Shown here: piece by piece, positions 54,200-61,968 of the stretch
Position numbering within the stretch: the stretch's first letter is position 1
How the letters are laid out: each line of letters opens with the position of its first letter
Notes under the pieces: generated by a model
Told to the model about the DNA's origin: nothing
What the model saw: the letters and a program-made list of their open reading frames with translations, nothing else
Database searches by the model: none
Assembly (NCBI GenBank): GCA_003427395.1
Contig: BFEA01000254.1
Coordinates: 156,386 to 218,353 of the forward strand
DNA length: 61,968 bases
Direction of reading: 5' to 3'
Source of the DNA: Chara braunii
Lineage: Eukaryota > Streptophyta > Charophyceae > Charales > Characeae
Program-made: the position numbers and the translations under genes

Positions 54200-54211
54200 T
54201 GGTATTAGAGC
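54200..54211 (+). other. Primer-binding site, initiator Met tRNA type
   Basis: TGGTATTAGAGC differs by one base from TGGTATCAGAGC, the sequence complementary to the 3' end of initiator tRNA-Met used by plant LTR retrotransposons. It is followed by ATGAC and lies 1.2 kb upstream of the gag-like frames, the expected place. Confidence 0.7.
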
Positions 54212-55435
54212 ATGACTTGTTGGCAAGAGCTTGCCTTGTCGCCTTAACCCTAATCTGAGTTGATAAGGGCAATTAAACTTGGATTACGGTAGGATTACTG
54301 CAGGACTGGGGTGGCGAGATGAGAGGGATCTTCCCCCACCTAGATTAAGGCATGTAGGGTCGACATTGACCCCTACCCAGGTTTGGAATGTGACTGTATG
54401 GGGTGGCGAGACGCAGCGAGTGTCAGTTTGAGGTGATTTGACGGAGGAGAGAGTGAGTGGTGACTCACACCTAGCTTATGAGCATCAGGAGGACATTGAG
54501 CGACTACTTGGCTTCCCTTCATGAAGGCGAACTTGGAGATGGAGTGGATATAGCTGAGCTGTTTGTCTATGAGTTGATGATAGGTGTTTGACATCAACGT
54601 GGGACGCTGCGGAGTAGACCGCTTCTAGAGATATGTACACTAGAGTAGAGGTTGTAGTTTGGGTCAGGAGGACATGTGAGAGGTTGAGGTGAGTTGTTCT
54701 TCATCTCGAGAGTCCATCCAGCAGAGGTACATGTCGTCGAACTAGGGTTGCCTATGGTTGAGTGCATGGCGCTGCATTGCTTTGTGTGTGTGTTGGGATT
54801 CTTTTCCTACTCTCTGTGATCCAGGCTGATGTGAATGCATTTGTGGACTGCTCTCTCGCAGTTTGGAGTAGTGCGGAGTATCTTGATTCACAATGCTTAT
54901 TCTTGCAATGGTGCTTTCATTTTTCATTCAAGCTTTGGCTGTTGCTGACTAGAGATTATTTGATGCTTTGTCTTTTCGTAAATTATTTTTGGACTAGACT
55001 TGGGATGCACTGTCGATGTCTTTTTCTCCTGGAGTAAAGGCTCCTTTATGGGAGTGGGTAGGGTTGTTGGCCTACCCAGGGCCATGCTTACTCGGTGGGA
55101 CCCTGCCCGAGTGAGAAGAGGTTTGCAGGCCACCAGTTCTAGCGCCGCTTAGGCATCACATCTTGATGGGATTGGAAGGAGGGACATTCTGGGATGAGCC
55201 ATTCAATGGCATTCATCTTTCCACTCCCTCGAATCCCCATTGCTTCATATGTTTCTACTTCCTGATTCTGATCTGACTATCTTTGATCTTGGTTGGGTTA
55301 GGTAAGATTGGATCTCATGCTCTATCTGACCGAACTCTTCTTAGATTAGACGTCCAATATTGGTGATTGTTGTTGATGGAGCTCCAGTGCAAATGAAATG
55401 CTGCTCCAGCTAGGAGTTCTATCTTCCTTTCTCTT

Positions 55436-57282
55436 GTGCTGTACTATGCACTCCTTCATTTGATTGACCAAATGCCTATAACAACTTGGTCTCAGAAGAT
55501 AGCAGGAGAGAGGAGAGAAAAAGGGAGTACCTTTCTTGAGAGAAAAGAGGATCGGAGTACCTTTCCTGATAGAAATCGGAAATACGAGTGTTTGTCCTAT
55601 CGAGGGAAAGGAAAAAGAGTGTGCTCGCCTTGAGAGTCAGTGTGCTCATCTTGAGAGACTTGCTGAATCTTTAACCGGTCTACACCTCTGTGACAATCCC
55701 AAGAAGTTTAACAGCATCCATCCTAACAGTGGGACCAACATGGCTATGACTTCAGAACAACTGAAGATTCTGAGGGATCACGCAAAGGAGGAGCGCAAAT
55801 AGTTGCGTGAGAGGCTACTATCGTTAAAATTGAGGGAGGAGGAGGAGAGTGGAGAAGCTTGCAGGAAGCAGGAGAGTGGAGAAGCTTGCAGGAAGCAGGT
55901 GCTTGAAACCGATGAGCCTATTTGCAGACCATCTCAACTGTAGAGGATGAGGAGAACTTTGAGGAGATCTTGAGCAAAGTTGCAGCTTTTATAAAAGCTT
56001 TTATAGATTTTCTTTTTTAACAACACGCCCCTTCTTTTCTGGGGGGCAACAGTCCGGTTACTTGTCACTGGCAATCATGAAAACATGCAATGTTTAGAAG
56101 AGGAGAGACCTTACCCTTGGGGCTTGAGACGCCTATCAAGGGGAGGGTCCATTAGAGAGGAAGGCCGCCTCGAACCCCGATCTCCTCCGGGGAGCCTCAT
56201 CATTAATCGATTGACAACTTTGCCAAGGTCTTTGAGCAGTTGCAGAACTGCGCACGATCAATTGGAAGTTAACTAAGGACATCTGTGATATGCAGCAGAG
56301 GATTGCTGATAATCCTCGAGCGCAAGTTGTGAATCCTCTGCCTCTGCCTGCCGCCATTAACGCGGCCCTCATTTCTATTCAAAATGCCCCTCTCAGTACC
56401 CCTCTGCCTCTACGAACTTGACAGGCGGTCAGGTTGGGACTGCAGCAGGTGCAGACTGTGGAGTTGCTGCAGCAACTGCCAGTGCTGGAACCTCTGCAAG
56501 TGTTGCAAGTCCAATTGCTGAATCAGCAATTGGTGGTCCCTCCAACAGCCCTCCACAAGTTGACAAGAGGGTGGCACAGATTCCACCTCGGTACGATGGG
56601 AAATTCGATGTGATTTCCTGGATCGCTAAGATGCGAGCCTGCTTTGTGGTGACGTAGTGTCTAGCATTGGTCTTGGGTACATGACAACTACATGTCCCAT
56701 GTGGGAATCTTCCTAGAGGTTAAGGTTGTAGAGGCTGTATGTGGAAGACATAACTATGCAAGTTGGCTGGAAGCCGCACTCATGTCCACAACTGATGAAG
56801 CAGTATGAAGATCCACATTTTGTCATGAAAGCCAAACAAAAGGTCCGTCTATGTTAAAAAAAAAGAAAAAAAAGGTCCGTCTATGGAATCCTTAGAACAG
56901 GCGGCTGCATGACTTTTTACGACTCCTTGTCCTGATTTGATTGTTGTTTGTTGTTTGGAAGTTAGCATTGCTATCCCTGAGACCCTTAACCATCAACTTG
57001 GAACCTAGGATTTAACAGACTGCCAATCGGTCATGTAAGAGGTGGTCCAACACAAAGCCATTGACCTTGCTTGTGCATGGGCTGGTAAGAGGAACTTTCC
57101 TCAGAGGTGGTGAGGTAGCCACACCTTGCTGTGCACAGTCAGGTGGAGTCTGATGGGCAGTCTTATGCAGATGACACTACTCTCGATGACGATCTAGAGA
57201 TAGGATCCGATATGGGTTGTTCTGCATCGACCCTGGGTCTTGTAGACAGTAGAAATAATTGAAGAGGAAAAACTTGATGCCT
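55436..57282 (+). pseudogene. Ty3/Gypsy gag remnants
   Basis: Broken frames give ECARLESQCAHLERLAESLTG, MTSEQLKILRDHAKEERK, and at 56560-56655 QIPPRYDGKFDVISWIAKMRACF, the conserved gag (retrotrans_gag) core PxFDGKxDVxxWxxxMxxYF. A 27-bp duplication (GAGAGTGGAGAAGCTTGCAG...) lies at 55845-55898. Stops and frame changes are frequent. Confidence 0.7.
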
Positions 57283-57441
57283 TTAAACCACCAGTACTTG
57301 GCCCAGCTATCGGCCGCAGGAAAAAAAAGGAGTAGAAACGTTTCTAGTCGGATGAATTTGGGCGCTCCTGTAGTAGCCCATAAGTTTCCTAAAATCGTGG
57401 TGCGTTAACGGGCACGACTCTAGGGAGTACTGGTGGTTTAA
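57283..57441. mobile_element. TTAA MITE, family M1, copy b
   Basis: TTAA at 57283-57286 and 57438-57441; ends ACCACCAGTACTTGG / CTACTCCC-type interior with AGTACTGGTGGT. Interior shares GGCCCAGCTATCGGCCG, GAAACGTTTCTAGTCGGATG and TTTCCTAAAAT with copies a and c. Inserted in the gag-like region of the Gypsy element. Confidence 0.9.
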
Positions 57442-58100
57442 GAAAGCTGCCAAACTAACCAGGGATCGGTGCGCATTTAATGAATAAGTCTCAATTCCAT
57501 CTTTCACAAGGAGCTACAATCCCTGCCCAAAGGGATGATGAAGGTCAACAAACAGCTATGGCAGGACATAATAAAAAGTAGTTTTTGTTTGCACTGTTAT
57601 GAGAAAGGTTGCTTTCTCAAGGATTGTGTCCGCTTGAAGGGAAACAAACAAGGGGCTTAGAGAGGTTATCAGCACTCTCTGCTGCAAGGGGGGTTGAGCC
57701 ATCAGGTGAAGGTTCTTTTGAAAGGTCGCTTTGTCAAGGATTGTGTCCGCTTGAAGGGAAACAAACAAGGGGCTTAGAGAGGTTATCAGCACTCTCTGCT
57801 GCAAGGGGGGTTGAGCCATTAGGTGAAGGTTCTTTTGAGCGATCTGAATCTGATCTGCAGCCTTGAAGCCTGGTCTTCAAGGCTGTGCTGCGTAGGGTCT
57901 TGTATGAAGAGCCTTGGGAGGAGTCCACTGAAGCAGACTTCCACTACCAAATGGAGCGATGGGCCAAGCTTAGGTAAGATTGGGCCCAAGGGCGAGCGGA
58001 ATTGATCTACTTCAAGCTCGTCATTAACCATTCCGTGCATTGATTAATTATGGATATATGTTTCTTCTCTCCACGCGGTATTCTTAAGGCGGGCCTTGGG
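57442..58100 (+). pseudogene. Gag zinc-knuckle region, duplicated
   Basis: At 57585-57640 the frame reads CLHCYEKGCFLKDCVRLKGN: a retroviral-type knuckle C-x2-C-x4-[H]-x4-C in which the His position is Cys. The unit 57603-57719 is repeated at 57720-57836; the second copy has only the latter half (KGRFVKDCVRLKGN, His position Arg). Downstream frames are short. Confidence 0.7.
57603..57836. repeat. 117-bp tandem duplication covering the knuckle
   Basis: Two adjacent 117-bp copies (57603-57719, 57720-57836) with about three differences. 117 is divisible by three, so the frame is kept. Confidence 0.95.
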
Positions 58101-58319
58101 ATGAAGGCAACGGAACAATAGAAACCATGGCTACGATCCAGATGTCCGGACCACCGTCCAGATAATTTAGGCAGGATACGTGCTCAGTTGGAGCTGAGTG
58201 GGCGAGAATTGTCGATGCGTTCGGAGGAGTTGAGTGTGGTGTTGAGTTGTGTTCGGACACTACAGCCTTGCAGTGGTGGGGTGCATATCACGATCGGCAT
58301 GGTTGCACTTTTGTACACT
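58101..58319. other. Unassigned spacer in the Gypsy element
   Basis: No motif recognised. Confidence 0.4.
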
Positions 58320-58560
58320 GTGTCCTGGCTGTAGTGGTTAAGAGACTTGGCTCTTGAGGCCGAGGTCGCCGATTCGAATCCGTGCAGGAGCACGAAGGAG
58401 GATTTAGGCTCGTGGAAGTGCGGATCCGTATACCAAAAGTACTGGATTCAGAAGGGCATGTGTGGCCAGGTCCAGATCTTCCAAAGTACAAAAAATAGAA
58501 ATAGAAAAGGGTCCAGGACCCTTCCCCACTGAGGAGCCAAGCCCCCATAATTGTTTTGGG
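58320..58560 (+). mobile_element. tRNA-derived SINE, family S4
   Basis: GGCTGTAGTGGTTAAGAGAC and, ~35 nt on, GCCGATTCGAATCCG form box A and box B at tRNA-like spacing (tRNA-Leu/Ser-like start), followed by an unrelated body to about 58550. No target duplication was found, so ends are approximate. It is not a functional tRNA: no closing acceptor stem is visible. Confidence 0.6.
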
Positions 58561-58708
58561 GGGTTTTCAGGCCCATTTTTGTTGTTTTGAAGGGTCCGGA
58601 TAGGGTCTATCTCTATAATAATTTATTACTAATACCCAAAAAATGAATTATTAATAGTTCATTACTTCTTAAAGTCTTTTTTTAAGTTTTTTTAATAGCT
58701 TTTGCCTT
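58561..58708. other. AT-rich spacer between SINE S4 and MITE M1c
   Basis: Contains ATAATTTATTACTAATAC and a T-rich run. No gene. Confidence 0.5.
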
Positions 58709-58865
58709 TTAAACCACCAGTACTTGGCCCAGCTATTGGCGGTGGAGAAAATAGAGTAGGAACGTTTCTAGTCGGATGAATTTGGCCGCTCTTGTAGTGA
58801 CCCGTACGTTTCCTAAAATTGTGGCTTGTTAATGGGGACAACTTTAGGAAGTACTGCTGGTTTAA
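58709..58865. mobile_element. TTAA MITE, family M1, copy c
   Basis: TTAA at 58709-58712 and 58862-58865, ends ACCACCAGTACTTGG and AGTACTGCTGGT (one mismatch). Interior about 85-90% identical to copy b, in the same orientation. Confidence 0.9.
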
Positions 58866-58882
58866 CTCGAGTTTGGTTAGGA

Positions 58883-59326
58883 TTTTTTTTTTTTTTTTTA
58901 ACCCACAATTCAATTTCCTGTCGAATGTGAACAGGACGGCCTTCCAAGACTTTTTTTTTGTCATTGTAGTATTGTGGGGAACCCCGTAGCAGCCACATCT
59001 GTGCTCAAGTCTCCAACGAGGGAACATGCGGGAGTTGCACCTACCAACAGGTGCGATACCTGCTACAGGAGGTGGGCAATACCGGCCAGGGGTCAGCCGG
59101 TAGCATCAGAACCGAGCTTCTTCGATGGGCCAGTCACTGTGCCTCCCCTCCGTTCCCCTCCCCCTATGAACATCGGCAGTCAATACCACTCGGGGGGACC
59201 GACGACATATCTCTAGGTGGCGGGCACCAAACTTGCCCAGGAAGGTACATGAGGCCAATGGGGATTGAACCCAAGACCTCCTGAATGGCACTTGTGTGCC
59301 TTACCAACTGAGCTAGGCCGCTGGAT
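58883..59326 (-). mobile_element. tRNA-derived SINE, family S1, copy 2
   Basis: Flanked by the 12-bp direct repeat GTTTGGTTAGGA at 58871-58882 and 59327-59338. On the minus strand it starts with a tRNA-like head (box A TAGCTCAGTTGGTAAGGC, box B GGTTCAATCCC), then a body matching copy 1 at 4556-4993, and ends in a clean poly-A (T-run 58883-58898 on the plus strand). The first and last seven bases of the head (CCAGCGG / CCATTGG) nearly pair as an acceptor stem. Confidence 0.9.
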
Positions 59327-59639
59327 GTTTGGTTAGGAACTCTGACATAACTCTGAGGCAAAAGTGGTTTGCATTGTTATTCTGCATAACATTTTTTTTT
59401 CTCAGATTTTTATGTTTTTTTTTTTTAATGGTCCGGACATTTCCGAACCTGCTTACCGGTTCGGACCGTCTGGAACCATGCATATCCAGAGATCCAGACT
59501 TGTCGGGAAGTTCGGATGTCCGGACATGACTGGACATCGCCGGACATGAGCTTTTCGAGTCCGGGTCCGGTGTAGCCATAGTAGAAACCCTATCGGACCG
59601 AGTTTGGCAACCAAGAGGTTGCCACATCCATGCATGCGG

Positions 59640-60180
59640 TCAAAGGTGTGCACACTGCCTTTGATGCTGATCGCCCAATCACTCATACATTTAACTTCTA
59701 CACCATGGAAGAGTGGCGTATTGGAGCGGTTATTATTGGGTGCGATATTTACAAAAACCTTGGAATGAACCACAATTAGTTGTCCTTGATGTTGAGGGAT
59801 GCGAGCGTCCTGTCCTGTTGGATAAAACACTCGAGTTCCCCATAACCTTTTTGAATGCGATGCAATTTGTAGAAAGTGGCACAAACGCGATGAGACTAGG
59901 CATATGTACATAGACTTTGTAAAACTTGCTCATGTCCCATCTGCTATTGGTTCTTTTGTGAATGTTACTCTGAATACTACTACCGCTACTACTGATGGAA
60001 CTTCACAATCTGATTCTTCTCCATCTTCATTTGGTTCTCCTACTCCCTTCTCTGAAATTCTAGTGAACATGCACAATTTGTAGGCTCAATTTCTTGATGG
60101 CCTGGTTGAAACGCATGGGGTTCCGAAGGGTCCAATTAAGCACAAGATTGAGCTAACTGAGGGAAATGTTCCACCTAAGG
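59640..60180 (+). pseudogene. Gypsy pol, protease-like remnant
   Basis: Around 59661-59775 one frame reads AFDADRPITHTFNFYTMEEW then RIGAVIIGCDIYKNLGM, reminiscent of the end of a retrotransposon aspartic protease (ADVILGxDxLxxxGM). The catalytic DTG/DSG triad is not seen. The spacer to RT has many stops. Confidence 0.45.
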
Positions 60181-60750
60181 TAGTATGAGACCGGCTGAGA
60201 TGGAAGAACTATGCGAGCAGATCGATGATACGGTTGATAGAGGAGGGATTAGATTTCGCGAGTCTGAGTTTGGTTCACCTGTCCTCGTTTTTCTCAAAAA
60301 GGGAGGTAAACTTCACATGTGCATTGATTATATTGGCTTGAACTTGATCACATGAAAGAATGCCTATCCATTGCCCCAGATTGATGACCTCTTCCAAGAT
60401 CAATCTCAAATCTGGTTATCATCAGATCCTGATTTGAGATCGATCTTAGAACAGGCCGTCTAGTCGATGGAACAGGTCATCAAGTTGCTGCGAGGACCAG
60501 CACAAAACTGCGTTCAAAACACATGATGGGCTATACGAAATCATCGTTATGCCCTTCTGTCTCACAAATGCACCGACCACCTTTAAAAGTTTCATGGACC
60601 GAGTCTTTCGTAATCAGATTAATAGGTTTTCTGTTGTTTATTTGGATGATATTATGATTTCCAGCAAAGACATACAAGAACACGAACAACATCTGAAAGA
60701 AGTCGTAGAGGTTTTGAAAAAGGGACAGTTACACCTAGGCCTAGAGAAAT
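60181..60750 (+). pseudogene. Gypsy pol, reverse transcriptase remnant
   Basis: RPAEMEELCEQIDDTVDRGGIRFRESEFGSPVLVFLKKGGKLHMCIDYIGLNLIT (fingers, motif A start), NAYPLPQIDDLF, then after breaks MPFCLTNAPTTFKSFMDRVFRNQINRFSVVYLDDIMISSK, with the YLDD catalytic motif intact, and HLKEVVEVLKKGQLHLGLEK. Typical Ty3/Gypsy RT. About four stops or frame changes and a partial duplication of the IDDLF region disable it. Confidence 0.85.
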
Positions 60751-61260
60751 AAAAGTTTGGGAAGGACAATGTTATTTACCTTAGGCGCCGGTTGTTTGCA
60801 GCAGGCCTTGAGCCTGTGGCAACCAAGGCTGAGGTCATTCGCAATTGCCGTAGACCTCAAAGTGTGTGTGATTTGTGATCGTTTTTGTTTAGCTTCTTAC
60901 TATTGGAAGTTTGTCGCTAAGTTCTCAGCTATTGGTCGCCCCTTGTCCCGACTGACAAGCAAGAATGTATCTTTCACTTACATGTGAATCCGCCTTTTTG
61001 AGTCATTAAAGAAGACTTTGGTGAATCGAATTAGTGCTCCACATTTGCAGATCCCAAACTCACATTTGTATTTACTACTGATGCGAGCCAATACGGGATT
61101 GGCACGCTGCTGTGAGAAAATGATGGTGACTGACAGTGTACTCTCAAACATTTCAGGACACGCATGTCTAACAATAGAGAGGCTCGGAAGCATTCGAAAG
61201 ATTACCAACGTGGACTCCATTTTAAGCTCTATTCAAAACATGAGACCTTGCAATGGATTA
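60751..61260 (+). pseudogene. Gypsy pol, connection and RNase H remnant
   Basis: KFGKDNVIYL then GLEPVATKAEVIRN (connection), then DPKLTFVFTTDASQYGIGTLL, the RNase H start with its TDAS Asp. Followed by KDYQRGLHFKLYSKHETLQWI. Frames alternate, so non-functional. Confidence 0.75.
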
Positions 61261-61590
61261 AGTCTCAGACCAACCAATCTATGACTTCATCTCACTGGTT
61301 GCATGGGATTGACATCCATGGTTTTGAATTGAAGCATAATAAGAAGGTCTATTATAATCGTGTCGCAGATAGTGCTTCTCATTGCAGATCCCGAACTCAC
61401 ATTTGTAGTTACTACATATGCGAGCCAATACGGGATTGGCACGCTGGTGTGAGAAGATGATGGCGATTGACAGTGTACGCTCAAATATTTCAGGACACGC
61501 ATGTCCGGCAATAGAGAGGCACGAAAGCATTCGAACAGACTACCATCTTGAACGCCATTTTAAGCTTTACTCAAAACATGAGTGCATGGG
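61042..61590 (+). repeat. Local direct duplication of the RNase H segment
   Basis: 61042-61255 (GCAGATCCCAAACTCACATT...) is repeated at about 61383-61580 at ~88% identity, with ~130 bp of other pol sequence between. Confidence 0.9.
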
Positions 61591-61968
61591 TCCTGGGGAC
61601 CATCCCACGCAAGTGTGTACATGCCATGCATCGTACTCCCACACACAATGAACAGTAGTCTGACAATAGACAAAGATAGAGAAGATGAGGACCGAGTTTC
61701 ACAGTTTATATTATCAGAAATATGAATACAAAGTGTTTCAAAGTTCCCCTGAGTCCAGCGCTCATCAGCGCAACACCAATATCTTGCCAACTCATCAATA
61801 TGCCTTCCAGTGAATCAGTGCTACCCCTGCAGATAGTCTCCAAGTCATCAATGTGGTCACCACTCATCAGCGCCACCTCTGCAGGTCACATTCAACTCAG
61901 GTAAGTATCTTCCATAGCCAACCTTGAATGAACACTCTCAGCCTCAATCCCTTCCTCCTATGATGCAT
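61591..61968. other. Unassigned right edge
   Basis: No pol homology recognised after about 61600. CTCATCAGCGC(A/C)AC recurs at 61772 and 61862. Whether a 3' LTR follows cannot be seen. Confidence 0.4.

Larger units (their letters stand above)
53900..61600 (+). mobile_element. Decayed Ty3/Gypsy LTR retrotransposon
   Basis: Order is primer-binding site (54200), gag-like region (55436-57840), pol remnants with protease-like, RT and RNase H parts (59640-61260), all plus strand: the Ty3/Gypsy arrangement. Two M1 MITEs and two SINEs have inserted in it. The 5' LTR would lie left of 54195 but its start is not defined. No 3' LTR is found within the window. Frames are heavily broken. Confidence 0.75.

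Noticed and set aside
58320-58395. tRNA-Leu/Ser-like gene
   Set aside because: Boxes are present, but no closing acceptor stem; it sits inside a decayed Gypsy element with other retroposons.

Overview
This is eukaryotic repeat-landscape DNA from a draft short-read assembly. It contains one convincing host gene, a large load of decayed transposable elements, and assembly artefacts. Plant-lineage signs are L1-type LINE proteins with a zf-RVT-like C-terminus (HLWWxCPxSxRIW), a Ty3/Gypsy element whose primer site resembles the plant initiator-Met-tRNA type (TGGTATTAGAGC), and long (AG)n and (CA)n microsatellites. A streptophyte such as a charophyte alga would fit, but the species cannot be fixed from the sequence.

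Layout. 1-4440: LINE A (+), entering from the left. 4556-5239: a tRNA-derived SINE and a large palindrome. 5440-11690: LINE B (-). 11752-19110: LINE C (+), with both ends present. 19111-25960: microsatellites, a 665-bp gap, and a dense cluster of short palindromic elements (MITEs) in several families. 26000-28060: a LINE 3' fragment (E, -) split by a retroposon-like insertion holding a tandem repeat. 28500-32480: SINE-like cassettes and MITEs. 33388-33639: a fragment of a group II intron reverse transcriptase. 36157-43197: LINE D (+), nearly full length, inserted into a MITE. 43850-45762: two unclipped Nextera mate-pair junction adapters and a spurious 238-bp copy of 28576-28813. 46126-47325: an intact WRN-like 3'-5' exonuclease gene. 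47326-53560: mostly unassigned, with a dispersed-repeat pair and microsatellites. About 54000 to 61600: a decayed Ty3/Gypsy element with later SINE and MITE insertions.

The four LINEs form one family with two subfamilies, A/B and C/D. ORF1 has an RNA-binding region, a CX2CX4HX4C zinc knuckle and an unrecognised C-terminal domain. ORF2 has an AP-endonuclease-like domain, an RT whose motif C reads LADD (LADN in C), and a zinc-finger tail. ORF1 and ORF2 overlap by the same 8 nt in C and D. The 3' UTRs share a CACTCGG motif, and C and D end in two conserved hairpins before the A-rich tail. All copies carry stops or frameshifts, so none looks active as assembled.

The MITE families are defined by ends and target duplications: M1 (TTAA, ends ACCACCAGT), M2/M3 (TA, ends CCGTCTTC), M4 (3-bp duplications, ends GGGCCTCGCCACAC) and M5 (ends GGGGCCAAGTCCCACT). 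Two have paralogous empty sites inside the window.
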